Positions 44,653-57,633 of a stretch of 64,000 nt of DNA are shown here, one piece after another. Positions within the stretch are counted from its first letter, which is position 1. Every line of letters starts with the position of its first letter. Location of the stretch: positions 7,004,001 through 7,068,000 of the forward strand of contig NC_079887.1 of NCBI RefSeq assembly GCF_029227915.1, given 5' to 3'. The DNA is from Hydractinia symbiolongicarpus. Lineage: Eukaryota; Cnidaria; Hydrozoa; Anthoathecata; Hydractiniidae. The notes below the pieces were generated by a model that was given only the letters and a program-made list of their open reading frames with translations, did not search any database and had not been told where the DNA came from. The position numbers and the translations under genes are program-made.

Positions 44653-44713
44653 GCACACCGACACAATGGTCGCAATGGGATGCATGCAGTAAACACTGTC
44701 GAAACAATCTAAA
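44653..44713 (+). pseudogene. Receptor gene 2: TSP1 exon F (subtype c), 5' part, split by a Helitron
   Basis: Starts after TTCAG and encodes TPTQWSQWDACSKHCRNNL. The third base of the next codon lies on the other side of the 2.7-kb Helitron (44714-47420). Confidence 0.8.
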
Positions 44714-47420
<2,707 letters not shown>

Positions 47421-47470
47421 TGTCGCGCCTACAACATCTAAGACTAGCAATGTATAGAATCCATTGATTC
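47421..47470 (+). pseudogene. Receptor gene 2: TSP1 exon F, 3' part
   Basis: Continues exon F in frame: VAPTTSKTSNV then TAG. The VAPT word is shared with exons C and K. Decay beyond the stop hides the last cysteines and the donor; the end coordinate is approximate. Confidence 0.65.
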
Positions 47471-47626
47471 GTTCCAGAAAGTTATAGATACAAGTTTAGA
47501 ACAAAACAATGGCAATAATTTCTGCTTGCTTTGAATCTGAAATATCAAAAGCTTCAAAATTTCGGAGCGTGACATTATAAAATGTTGAAAAAAAAAATTA
47601 TTATGCAGATTGCAATTACATTTCAG

Positions 47627-47794
47627 GTCAATGGTTTAAATGGGGTGCGTATGATACTTGTAGTACGACGTGCCAATCAAATATCAATGTTCCCCCTACT
47701 CGATCCAGAACAAGAACATGCAATGGTGGAAGAACAACATGTTCTGGAAGTTCCGTTGAGACGCAGTTCTGCAATGTTAGAGTTGCGTGTCAAG
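47627..47794 (+). CDS. Receptor gene 2: TSP1 exon G (subtype a)
   Basis: 168 bases, phase 1-1, acceptor TTTCAG and donor GTATAA. Module: QWFKWGAYDTCSTTC, SRTRTCNGGRTTC, SGSSVETQFCNVRVAC. It is like exon A but two residues shorter in the middle. Six cysteines kept. Intact. Confidence 0.9.
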
Positions 47795-47827
47795 GTATAA
47801 AATTCTCCTTTATTCACACATATTATT

Positions 47828-47900
47828 TCGTTTGGAGGAAATTGTAATGGTACTGTATTGGTTCAAAATACTGATTGTAATGTAGAAATAGCTTGCCCTG
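47828..47900 (+). pseudogene. Receptor gene 2: 3' half of TSP1 exon H (subtype b)
   Basis: Encodes FGGNCNGTVLVQNTDCNVEIACP with a GTAAGC donor, matching the second half of exon B almost residue for residue. The first half and its acceptor are deleted, only 33 bases after exon G. Confidence 0.75.
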
Positions 47901-47972
47901 GTAAGCATTTTTTTAAAATGTATTTATCGCACTTTTAAAGAAGTGTACTTACTAACTGTTGTTGAACATCAG

Positions 47973-48125
47973 CTATTTTACTGGCACAATGGAACGCATT
48001 TAGTAAAATCTGTCAAATCAATCATATTGTTAAGCCTACAATATCAAGGACTATAAAACGTGCATATGGCTTTTCTAGTGAAAACCGTACAAGCAATGTC
48101 TTTTAGCAGTGTCGAAGTGGTGCGC
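47973..48125 (+). pseudogene. Receptor gene 2: TSP1 exon I (subtype c), decayed
   Basis: After an AG acceptor: LLAQWNAFSKICQSNHIVKP and TISRTIKRAYGF, then TAG at 48104, then CSVEVVR-like ending. Key cysteines of CSxxC and RTRxC are lost. Confidence 0.65.
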
Positions 48126-48637
48126 TTAAAGTCATATCAATGTGCCTATTTAAGGGTTAAATTGTTTTTTACAATAATTACTTTTGGTTAGGCAGTAACA
48201 ACAGGGCCAATGGGATTTATGTATTAACAGATCAATTAAATAAATTAAAGTTCACGTTATAACATGTAATTTTGCATTATGATAATGTAATACTGCGGCA
48301 TAATGGAAGCATCGCTATCCCCAACCTGACCAATGTCAGATATAAAAAGGGGAATAATTGAATGATTACACAATTCAGCTCTTTTGATCATCCATTTTGC
48401 ATTATATGACCGGAAGTTTCTAAAAGATATGTTAAAACACGTGTTTTATTGCATTAGAAGCTTGTATCTTTAATCTTACCTGATTAAGGAGGGAGGTCAT
48501 AATGTGTATTTTATTTTAGTCACTTATTATGTCTTGTATGTATACTCTATTTTTCAATTCTAATGTAAGGTTGTAGTTATAGTTTTTAAATAGTATTTAA
48601 TTTTTGTCAAAGTGTTGAAGGTCAAAGATAAACTTTC

Positions 48638-48740
48638 GTTGTCTATCGATGTGTGGTACTTTCAAAATGATGACTAAGTTTTCCAACCCTGTCCGATAGT
48701 TTAGTTAACATTTCGGAAGCAGTACCCATCGATAGACAAC
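48638..48740. repeat. Inverted repeat, 20-base arms
   Basis: GTTGTCTATCGATG...GGTACT at 48638-48660 pairs with AGTACCCATCGATAGACAAC at 48721-48740. It could be a small foldback element; no target duplication seen. Confidence 0.6.
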
Positions 48741-50242
48741 AGTATATAATTTAATTGGCACATTTTTAAAGTAAATATGGAGTATAATATTTAACAAAAG
48801 GAATGTCAATAAAATGTTTGACGTTGTCTGGTAGGGCGAAACGGAAGTCTCTACCATACATCAAATATTATTATCGCATATAACAACAGTCCGGAAATGA
48901 ATGTTTTTAAACAAAGAGTGGGTACTACAGTCACAGAAAGGCAGAGGTCTTGATCTTGTACTTTGTACCAGAACAAAATCCTTACAGCTATGACGATACT
49001 GCCTATAATAGATGCAAAAGTAAATTACGAAAATTATGCCTATGGTAAAAATTCCATATCAAAATGAGTCAAAATGCACAAAATGACAAATTAGGTTCGA
49101 ACCACCAAGTTTACTCTTTTGGAAAAAGAAGGAAAAGGCAGCTGCTAACTTGTCTTCTTATCGGAACAATCAGTCAGTTTGAAGAATGATGAAATGCAAT
49201 CCCAAAATTTGCAAGGCATCGCAGCAAATTTCAACAAAAATGAAAAATTATGTTCAGGCAGCACTAAGGTTATCAATATAGCTTCTAAAGTCTGTTTTCT
49301 CCGTTTTGTTTTGGTCTGAGCCCCGCTTGTAAGCTATGTCTGCCATATTGTGCACGTTGAATAATGTGCTTTCTTTGATGATTTATATTCCAAACAGACC
49401 TTTAATAAAATAGATTTTAGTCATTACAGCAATGTATAAAGCAGGCAACTTTACAGGTCTAAAAATTTAGGACATGTGTAACGTGTACTCAAAAGGAGAG
49501 GGATAGTGTAGTCAAAAGGAGGCATGCATTTGAAGTATTCTTTTTTCAAGTATTGATAAGAAACTCCACTTGATGTGAAACTGCCTTAAAATATGTGTTA
49601 AGCATAATCTTTCGCCAAAAAAAAACAAAAATCGGAAATGTTTTTGCCCGGGAATAAACAATATAATTCTAAGATACTCATTTTCAATCAGTAATCAATC
49701 AGTATTTCTCGGTTAATTACAGCTTTTTGATTTGCTATTTATTTGCTGTTTTATGGAACAAACATGGTTTAATTTTGCACAATCTTTTCTGTTCAAAGGT
49801 AAACGTCAAATGCAACATTTTGTTCGGATAGAACGATTTTTGGAAATATCAAAAACGTGTATCGGCACTCCAATTATTGCGAATGGGCAAAGAAATAACG
49901 TTATTTGCAATGATGACAGTTAATAAGTGCAGTAATAACACAACATTGTCCCAAGAGCTAATCCGTTTTTTTTTCGTATTGGTAAAGTTGGTCACTCTCA
50001 TAAGAGTGAGATTCGGACTTATCAACGCTCTTACCTTTTTTAATCTTAGCCTTATTTGCTTATTGGCCGGCCGCTTATTTGCTAAACTGTTTTATTTCTA
50101 AATTCTTAAAATCCGAGCCATAAGAGGTTTATCGCACAGACTTCTAGCTATTTTTTAAAAGACAAAAAAAGACGTCTTCAGGATATTCTATTTAAATAGG
50201 TTTGTAGCATTTTTTTTTTTGATAAAAATAAATAAATATGAT

Positions 50243-50480
50243 CTTTCTGGTCTTACAGAGACCAAATAATGTCTTTGAGACGTTCATTCCGAACGAGTTT
50301 TACTGGTCCTACAGAAATCAAATAAAGACGTCTTTATGGCGTTCAATTCAAACGACGTTTTACTGGTCTTACAGAGGCAAATAAAGACGTCTTTAAGACT
50401 TGTTTTCTAGTCGAAACACGTCCAGAGGAGATAGGGACGAGAAAATCTGTCTTTAAGACGTTTTTGTGTTTACTGGATAT
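50243..50480. repeat. Minisatellite, unit about 58 bases
   Basis: GGTCTTACAG anchors at 50249, 50305 and 50365, each followed by CAAATAAAGACGTCTTT and a GACGTTCA-type word. The last unit frays to TGTCTTTAAGACGTTTTTG near 50452. GACGTC recurs as a palindromic core. Confidence 0.7.
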
Positions 50481-51817
50481 GTCTTAGGCTAAGCTTGCTT
50501 AACTTGGTTAGGTGATGTATAAAATCTTGACTTATTGAGAAACCTTCTCATACATTACATCCTGAAACACTGTGCATTGTGAGGTCACGTGACGATTTTA
50601 TGCTCTTCTCACCGTTAAAAAAAGAAGTTGGGTAGAAGTAGGCTACGTGTCTGTGGAAAAGTGAAGCACCATTACATTCGCCTTTGTCCTTAGAAAATCA
50701 TATACATCACTTTAGACATCCTTCTCAATAAACAGATTGTATCAATTGGAATTATGGAGGTAGTGAAAGATAATTAGAATTGAGATCATAAAATGCCACC
50801 AACATAGGTAATTACTGAAAAAGGCTACCAAAATGAAGCCCCTGTGATATTATAAAAAAATAGAGAATAGAAATTTCTTTTTTAGAAGTATAACATAACT
50901 TTGTGTATTAATAATTAAGGGACGGTTACGAATTGTCTTTGTCAGGATCAAATGTTTACATTACGTTGAGGAAGTAAGAAAACACCATCGGGTGTCAAAC
51001 AGTTACACAAAGCTCATGAAGAACGGATTACACATCTTCAAGGGAAATTAAGGAGTAATAATAAAAAGAGTGTTAGTAAAGAAAAAAAACACAGAACTAT
51101 TTTAATTGTCTTAACAGACCATTCCGATAGGATAAAACCAAATAGGTAGGAATGGCCACCAAAACAAGTTACAAGTTTTAAAAACATAATAATTACAAAT
51201 TTTAGATACTCATAAATAATGATCGATTTATACAACAATAAGAGGCTTAAATGTTATGACTACTATATAAAGGAAAGAATTAAAACTTGGTTAAATACTT
51301 TAGATAACCCAACGACAGCGAAGACTCCTGGAGATGATCGATTGATACTGAATAGAATTATTCTCAAATGCAACCGTTGTACTCTAATTAAACGTATCGA
51401 GTCAGGTTTAGCGCGACTATTTGGTCGATTGCAAGCATTGAATTCAATTTTAAAAGTATTTAGAAGAGTAGGAGGTAGTTTGATATTGATTAGGCGATGA
51501 AGAAAAATAATGTTGCACATCTAAACAAAATTAAAAAAAAAAGAATTATAAGATAAAAAACAGAGGAGCAGAATGAGAATTAAAGTCGAGTAAGGTTATT
51601 ATGCGCAGAGATTTTTCTGTAGATTTAAAACTCGTTGGGTTTTATAAGATGAGTTCTGACCCCAGACTTGACAAGCGTAAGACATATGTGAGAGAAATTA
51701 GGCGAAGTATAACTTAACCAGTATAGACCGAGGAAAATAATGCCTAATACATAATTAAAAGTAACTAAATTTTTATTCCTTCAAGAAAATAATTAACGTT
51801 CTTATAACTTCATTTAG

Positions 51818-51991
51818 GAAATGTTACGTCATGGTCTGATTACAGTGCATGTTCTTCTACATGTCAGCCAGTTTTTAATACTCCAACTCAACGCAGAACT
51901 CGTACTTGTGTGGGAGCCACGTTCGGAGGAGATTGCAATGGTGCTTCACTAAACGAAAGTATTTATTGTAATTTAAACGTAGCTTGTCCAG
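51818..51991 (+). CDS. Receptor gene 2: TSP1 exon J (subtype b)
   Basis: 174 bases, phase 1-1, acceptor ATTTAG and donor GTAATT. Module: VTSWSDYSACSSTC, TPTQRRTRTCVGATFGGDC, NGASLNE and YCNLNVAC. Intact and closest to exons B and E. Confidence 0.9.
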
Positions 51992-52066
51992 GTAATTCTT
52001 TTCTGTTATATATCTTACAGTATCTATTTAGTTGCTTTTATCTTATATTCATGTGCTTAAATGCAG

Positions 52067-52243
52067 GTAAGCTCTCACCTTGGGAACAATGGGGTGCATG
52101 CAGTGAAAGTTGTCAGGGTAATTCAAATGTTGCTCCTACAAAATCAAGAGCAAGAAATTGCTCAGAAGCAACTTTTTATGGAAACTGTAGAGGTGCCAGT
52201 CTCACAGAAAGCAAGACTTGTAATGCAGGAGTTGACTGTCAAG
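52067..52243 (+). CDS. Receptor gene 2: TSP1 exon K (subtype c), the only intact c-type
   Basis: 177 bases, phase 1-1, 75 bases after exon J, acceptor TGCAG and donor GTAAAC. Module: LSPWEQWGACSESC, NSNVAPTKSRARNCSEATF, YGNCRGASLTES and TCNAGVDC. It has a full WxxW ladder. The last ectodomain module before the membrane exon. Confidence 0.9.
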
Positions 52244-53432
52244 GTAAACTGTTTTAATTATTTTCTTTGCGGAGATGTTGAAAGTAATTGTCTATATACT
52301 TTGCTTATACTTATACAGGGTGTCCCGTAGACCTTAAAAAAACCAAACGAAAACTCTGAAAAGTCACGATATTACTTTGTCAACAGCCCTGAATGACCCT
52401 AAATTTGATCTGATAAATTCGCTGGACAACCGATATCTGACCATATTTTTCTTAAAATATATAAGGACTACCTGACATTATTCGTTGATTTTGTTTTGCG
52501 GTATTCTTGATATGTATGCGGGCGTATAGTATTGTTATACTATGTGCCTAGTGTTAGTATTAGTAATACTAATGTACTTTTACAATCTTGCGTTTTCTTG
52601 TTTTCGTCGTACGTAGCTGTTCTACACTGCTTTAAGAAAAAGAAAGAAATACAAATGTAAAATATTGTTTTCTAAAATCATCGCTTCCTAAAAAATTACA
52701 CCAACGCTCTAATTTCCTGGCAATATAATTTTTTTTTTTTACAAAACTTAATACTTGTCCGCCAACTCATGTGCAGGACCAAACAAAATTTATAAAAAAT
52801 AAAAATATAAAAAGTAGTTGAACAAAATAGACTGCCAATTGACGAAACATCTCGTGTAGTTTTACATGAAAACAAAATCACAGACTATCAAAACAACACC
52901 CCTTCTCAAATTAGACAATATCAGATGTTTTCCGTACCAACGTTTTTTACCAATTCAGCAGCTTTTACGTTATATCGCCTGTATGCATGTTTTCCAAGCA
53001 GAATGCAAATCACGATGGGTAACGTGCCCACTAAACTTGTTAGGTATCTATGCTCCAACGTAAACAACTGATAAATAGTTCTAAAAAACGTAATTAATAA
53101 ATATTTCAATAGGATCTATGTCAACTTAGATATGAATTGTTGAAGCCATCTGGATTTGGCTAGCCATACTTTTTAATTGGAGCCTAGATAGCCTCCACCC
53201 CAGCTACAGTAGAATAAAAATTAGTTGGTGAAGATAACACACAAAAGAATAAATAGTTATTATCACAAACTAGATAATAAAAAACTTAAAACAATGGCAA
53301 TAAATAGGCCAAGCTGCAAGCTGGCGTTAGTATAATTGCTCAAGATAAATATTTGTAGTCAAAATCTTAAAATTGGTTTGTTTAAGATTTTTATTTGGGT
53401 ATAATATATTTATTTTAACATGCAGAAACATA
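52244..53432. other. Intron sequence, nothing firm
   Basis: Contains a single CAGGGTGTCCCGTAGACC word at 52316 that looks like a mariner-type terminus, but no partner was found. Otherwise AT-rich. Confidence 0.4.
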
Positions 53433-53434
53433 TA

Positions 53435-53447
53435 CCTTACTTGTATT
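53435..53447 (+). repeat. Terminal inverted repeat, left
   Basis: CCTTACTTGTATT, perfect inverse of 56125-56137, with TA before it. Confidence 0.85.
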
Positions 53448-53711
53448 TGGATTGGAGTCGTACTATTTTTCACTCAGTTTTAAATTCGCGCGACTTAAAT
53501 TCGCGCATCCTAAAATGTCTACTCTCGTTAAAAACTCTGCATATTGTTGTTGATGGTCGAAATGTCTTTCAATTGAAATTTATTCGTCAAACTAAAGCAA
53601 ACATTGCAAATCAAAGGAGATTTTAAAAGCTATTAATTACAGTACAGTTTGGTAGATCTTTTCTTTTTCTTCAAACAGTTCTTTTCAACAGCATAAAAAA
53701 TAATGCAAAAA

Positions 53712-55124
53712 TTATTCGAAAGGGTCCTCTTTGTGAACTTGCTCTCTAAGTGCATCGATGATTCCCGATCTGCGCCAACCGTTTATTATGATTTCTTTTC
53801 TTGTACGAATATGATCATAGTATTTGGTGACCCATTTAGCATGTAGAGGCTTGAGAATGCTGATTTTCAAGTCGACAGAAACATTTTCTGGTGCAATTCC
53901 ATTAGCGATCTGGGCTTGCACTTGTTCAGCATACCACGTCTGTGCTTGGTCACGTAAAAATGATTTACATGATCGATTGACAGTAAGGTCAAGTGGTTGG
54001 AAGTAATTTGTCATATTATGAGGAACTGGAACCATCTTTCCATGATGTTTTTCGACTAGATCTTTGACCTTGTCAGTCCATTGTGCTTTGAATACATCTG
54101 CAATCAATAGCCATTTCTTTGATGAACGAAAACCAAGCTCTTTTTTCTTCTTTTGGACGTAAGGTACGAGAACCTTGTTGATGAGCTCAATTGATTTTTC
54201 TTCGTTTGACCAATGATTAATGCTATGTGTAATATTGAACTCTTCGGGAAAGTCGAATGTAGGATGGCAGCGGGCTGTTTTACCCTGGTCGATTATTTGC
54301 ATCGGTAGAAAAACTCCAGAGAGACTGATTGAGAAAGTCCCTGTTACTTGACGATAATCAGCAGAGTTAGCTATCGGTACTAGCTTTTCGTTTTTCTTAT
54401 CCATTGTATACTTGCTGAGTAAAATAAATGGCAATGGTGTCTGGTCAATGTTTATCACTAGATCGTCAGGCATATCGTGAGCATCGACGAGTTCTTTAAT
54501 AGAACGATGAAAAGAAAATCCCATCTCTTTCAAAAAACCGGGAGACACAGGCTGTTTTGCTGTTGTTGCACGTCGCTTTGTAAAACCAATCCGTCGGAAA
54601 ATTGATTGACACCAAGAAAAATCCAAGTTTATTTGACCTCCATTTTCCTTCAACAGCGAACGGTCATTTGCCAAGACAATTCCTTTTCCAATGGCTATAG
54701 CAATATTGTAATTCACTGCGCATCCAGCTTTTCTCATGTTTTTGATCATCTCAAGAACTTTTTCATCGATTTCGGCTGGAAGAAGGGGTTTAGCACCACG
54801 ATGCTTTCTTGGCAGTTCTCTCAATTCCCCTTGATCTGTTTTGGCTTCTTTGTAGCTTTTGACGATACCTCGAACCGTAGATTCAGGGACTCCAAACTTT
54901 CTTGCAGCAGGTCGTATGCCATAAACTATAGCCCATTTCCCAATCTCTGCACGCTGCAGCTTGTCATAATTGCCATATTTTTGCCTTTTCTTTTTTGGTT
55001 GGGGCTCGCTGATCATCTGCAACTGTTTTTGAACCTCATTTTGTTCAGAATCTCCTAGACCACTAGCTTGTGCGCTCTCTGAGACAGTATCTTCAATTTT
55101 CTTAAAATACTTAAAAAGTGCCAT
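53712..55124 (-). CDS. Transposase, pogo/Tigger-like (DDE_1 family), intact
   Basis: Cuts and pastes the surrounding element. The first in-frame ATG is at 55124, giving 470 residues. Residues 2-7 ALFKYF form a PIP-box-like core, a basic PKKKRQK (about 44-50) could be a nuclear signal, and about 54-92 is a helix-turn-helix (GIRPAARKFGVPESTVRGIV). A second DNA-binding region follows (FSWCQSIFRRIGFTKRRAT). The DDE_1 catalytic domain has VINIDQTPLPF (Asp 1), WLLIADVFKAQW (Asp 2) and NYFQPLDLTVNRS (Asp 3), with 35 residues between the second and third Asp. No stop or frameshift; all three acids are present. The TA duplication agrees with the family. Confidence 0.85.
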   Translation of the reverse strand: MALFKYFKKIEDTVSESAQASGLGDSEQNEVQKQLQMISEPQPKKKRQKYGNYDKLQRAEIGKWAIVYGIRPAARKFGVPESTVRGIVKSYKEAKTDQGELRELPRKHRGAKPLLPAEIDEKVLEMIKNMRKAGCAVNYNIAIAIGKGIVLANDRSLLKENGGQINLDFSWCQSIFRRIGFTKRRATTAKQPVSPGFLKEMGFSFHRSIKELVDAHDMPDDLVINIDQTPLPFILLSKYTMDKKNEKLVPIANSADYRQVTGTFSISLSGVFLPMQIIDQGKTARCHPTFDFPEEFNITHSINHWSNEEKSIELINKVLVPYVQKKKKELGFRSSKKWLLIADVFKAQWTDKVKDLVEKHHGKMVPVPHNMTNYFQPLDLTVNRSCKSFLRDQAQTWYAEQVQAQIANGIAPENVSVDLKISILKPLHAKWVTKYYDHIRTRKEIIINGWRRSGIIDALREQVHKEDPFE

Positions 55125-55290
55125 GATTACGTTTTCAACGGAGATCTGTTTTAGAAAGACAAAACCATAACACAAACATATCAATGCAATGACATCTTAC
55201 GTTCGAAAAGAAATTTTCGTTCGATTTTGCAATGCAATTGCATCCTCGGATGAAAACAATCACGTTGCATTTTGACAAGTGATTTTAAAA
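55125..55290. promoter_or_regulatory. Divergent promoter region of the transposon
   Basis: 166 bases between the two opposed ATG codons. It contains the palindrome ATGCAATTGCAT (55232-55243) and a CGAAAAGAAATTTTCG inverted repeat (55204-55219). No TATA box is obvious on either strand. Sharing one region would couple expression of the two genes; that is an inference from layout. Confidence 0.55.
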
Positions 55291-55905
55291 ATGGCTGAGG
55301 GAAACTGCGTCGGTTGTCAAGCTATGACAAAATATCTCTGCTTAAAGTGTGGTGACTTTGCCTGTAACAAAAGTTTAAATTGTTCTGTGCCAACATCTGA
55401 AAGTTACCCTGGGTGGACAGAATGCAAAGTCGCACTGTGCATGAAATGCGAGAAAGAAGAACATGCCTCTTTTTATCAGGATCACCATCTTAAAGATGGA
55501 AAAGATTACAATAAAAGCGAGGCTCAAGACCAAAGTGAAGTTGAAGGAGCACAGGAACTCGAAGACTTACATTTGACTTCAGATGATCATGATCTTGTTA
55601 TCGAGAAACTTTCAATTGTAGGGCATCTTCCACGAGAAATTTCCCGCTTTTGCAAATTCTACCTTGAATACAACGGTGTGATCAATGCAACAGTACGAAT
55701 GACAAAGTTCCGCAGAAGTCCTTTACCTCAAGGGGGCTTGGAAATACCAATTAAATTATGTGTTGGAAAAGGAGATTCAAGTAACGAAGTCTTCCGAAAA
55801 ATGAAAGGGTTCATGCTCGAAAATTACCTTGAGCCAGAGAAAATCCCGCTGGAGATAAAGGTCGAGGAGGAAGACGAAGACGAAGAAGAAGAGGTTTCAT
55901 TGTAA
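55291..55905 (+). CDS. Transposon accessory protein: zinc ribbon plus HIRAN-like domain, intact
   Basis: 204 residues from ATG 55291. Residues 5-60 hold a cysteine-rich fold: NCVGCQAMTKYLCLKCGDFA, CNKSLNC, then LCMKCEKEEH. Spaced CxxC pairs resemble the zinc ribbon that ends piggyBac transposases. Residues about 100-175 read SIVGHLPREISRFCKFYLEY, then PLPQGGLEIPIKL. This is the second half of the HIRAN-like domain common in invertebrate proteins (VVGHLPREIS...GLEIPC), a fold that in HLTF binds DNA 3' ends. A long acidic Glu/Asp tail closes it. I know no described role for such a protein in a pogo-type transposon; DNA-end recognition or a transposase partner is inference. Confidence 0.6.
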   Translation: MAEGNCVGCQAMTKYLCLKCGDFACNKSLNCSVPTSESYPGWTECKVALCMKCEKEEHASFYQDHHLKDGKDYNKSEAQDQSEVEGAQELEDLHLTSDDHDLVIEKLSIVGHLPREISRFCKFYLEYNGVINATVRMTKFRRSPLPQGGLEIPIKLCVGKGDSSNEVFRKMKGFMLENYLEPEKIPLEIKVEEEDEDEEEEVSL

Positions 55906-56124
55906 TTTTAATTTTATTTAAAACAGAAAAGAAGTCACTATACCAGCTGAAAACTATCTCAAATTTTTACTTACAAAAACTGTTACTAAATTACATATCA
56001 ATTTAGGGTTTCTCAAGCGACTTCCAAGTTTGTGATGGGAAAGCTATTCGCGCGGATTATTTTTCGCTCAGTCTTAATTTCGCACACCTTAGGTCTGCGC
56101 GAATTCTAGTACAGCGCGAATTTT

Positions 56125-56137
56125 AATACAAGTAAGG
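56125..56137 (-). repeat. Terminal inverted repeat, right
   Basis: AATACAAGTAAGG, followed by TA. Confidence 0.85.
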
Positions 56138-56139
56138 TA

Positions 56140-57528
56140 AAAAACAAATGTAACAAAACTCCAAAGCTTTTAAAAAACAAAATTTTAACTCCAAACATCC
56201 TTCACAATGACCACCGCTCCATAAGATCGTCCACCAGGCATCGATAGAATTTCGCGTTGTACTCAGAAAGAGATAACAAAGCTTACAGAGGTGCGTATTT
56301 AAAATAGCGTAGTCGAATTTTAGCTTTTAATTAAATGGAACCCCGCTTGTTCATTAACTGTGCGGCAAGATCAAAGCCATTGCCGCTCCAGTACCACTAT
56401 GCGTACAAACAGGCAGACTAAAAGCTTACATCCCACTTAAAAAAAGTAATAAAAAATAAATCAAAGTATTGTACTAATTACAAAAACGATAGTTTTAATT
56501 TGCATGAAAAATATACGTCGTTAAAGTTGCAAAATATTAGCTAGGAAAGAAGCTTCGTTGTCAGAAACTTGTTTCTTGAATGTAAAAAATTCCTTAGCAG
56601 GAGCGCTTGTGACGTTAACTGCCGGATGATAATTTTGCCCACTTAGCCTCGCCTAGGATTTTGTATATACAAAGTGGTTTTAATATATAACCAAGCGGTT
56701 TTTGATACAGGTACAGGTACTAAAGATAAAGTAAAAAAGAAAGTCCGAATAAGTTCATTTTATTTAATCTCGTTCGCTAAATCATAAATAAAACAAAATT
56801 TTAGTAGGTGTAGTAGAAACAGAGAATGACAAATACAATACTACCGACAAATTTGCAACAAGAAACTTAGCTTATGGCAAAGCGCCGGCAAAGTACAAGT
56901 ATAAATAACAATAAGGGAAAAACTAAAAAGGTAAAAAGTTACAATCGAATACCTACTAAACGAGATATGTGACCACCATAAACATACTTGTGTAAATAAA
57001 AACTTGGCACCAAGCAAAAATTCTCTAACACAAGAACTTTTTTTAGCGAACTTCCTGTAAAACAAAATTTCCAATATGATTAGACGTCTATTTTTACAAA
57101 CTTAAATATTTCCGAGGATAGCCAGAAGTGTGCATGCTTATACGCACGCGCGGGAAATCAAATAACATGCATACGCAAAACTGAATAGATCTATTGTTAT
57201 AGAAATGATATAAAAAGAACTGAAGACTTTGAATTTTTAGAACCTCCTTAAGCAGAAATCGAGTGCAATTACATGATGAATGAAGAAAATATTTTTAAGT
57301 TCAACTGTTTGTGCAACACAAAAATAAATTTTTTTGTAGATGATAAACTACAATTAAAAATAGCGATTTGCAAAAAGACCTTTCGACATTATTTGTAGTC
57401 AATTTTCACACATCATGACTGTTTAATGAGGACAGCATACTGATTGTGATATGAAATTTGTTCAATAACACATTAACCTAACGTTTTTTATTACCAAGAA
57501 TGTAAGGATTTTCTCCTTTATACTTTAG
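56140..57528. other. Intron sequence before the transmembrane exon, nothing recognised
   Basis: AT-rich, short open frames only (for example 56841-57074, minus) with no domain. It ends in a pyrimidine-rich tract and TTTAG acceptor. Confidence 0.4.
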
Positions 57529-57633
57529 ATGGTGATCAGGATAAAAATAAAACTATCATCATTGTGGCTAGTGCTTCGATCGTCTCCACATTGATTCTCA
57601 TTCTAATTATATTTTTAATTGTGAAGTTTAAAG
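57529..57633 (+). CDS. Receptor gene 2: transmembrane exon
   Basis: 105 bases, phase 1-1, acceptor CTTTAG and donor GTGAGT. Encodes a short polar juxtamembrane piece (DGDQDKNK) and about 24 hydrophobic residues (TIIIVASASIVSTLILILII), ending FLIVKFK with basic stop-transfer. Same plan as 1797-1934. It joins TSP1 exon K to the tail exon. Confidence 0.85.

Larger units (their letters stand above)
48126..51817. other. Long intron between exons I and J
   Basis: Holds an inverted repeat (48638-48740) and a tandem repeat (50243-50480). Other open frames (49732, 49877, 51219) lack any recognisable domain. The a-type exon expected before exon J is missing here. Confidence 0.45.
53435..56137. mobile_element. 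Complete pogo/Tigger-like DNA transposon with two divergent genes
   Basis: Ends CCTTACTTGTATT (53435-53447) and its exact inverse AATACAAGTAAGG (56125-56137), flanked by TA on both sides (53433-53434, 56138-56139). Total 2703 bases. Several TTCGCGC words lie just inside each end (53482-53512; 56047-56120) and may be subterminal transposase-binding sites. It holds an open transposase gene on the minus strand and an open accessory gene on the plus strand, sharing a 166-base central promoter. It sits in the intron before the transmembrane exon of gene 2. Confidence 0.9.

Noticed and set aside
50243-50480. CRISPR-like direct repeats
   Set aside because: Units are contiguous and diverged, without unique spacers, in an animal genome; a minisatellite.
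51219-51500. 93-codon + frame with an overlapping minus frame
   Set aside because: Both strands are open over the same bases and neither resembles a known protein.
51910-52257. Continuous frame across two TSP1 modules
   Set aside because: It runs through the 75-base intron between exons J and K. Splice sites and phase show two exons, and the intron part has no TSP1 content.
52316-52333. Mariner-like terminal word CAGGGTGTCCCGTAGACC
   Set aside because: Only one copy in the window and no inverted partner or transposase; not called as an element.
54606-55058. 150-codon + strand frame
   Set aside because: Antisense to the transposase, no independent support.
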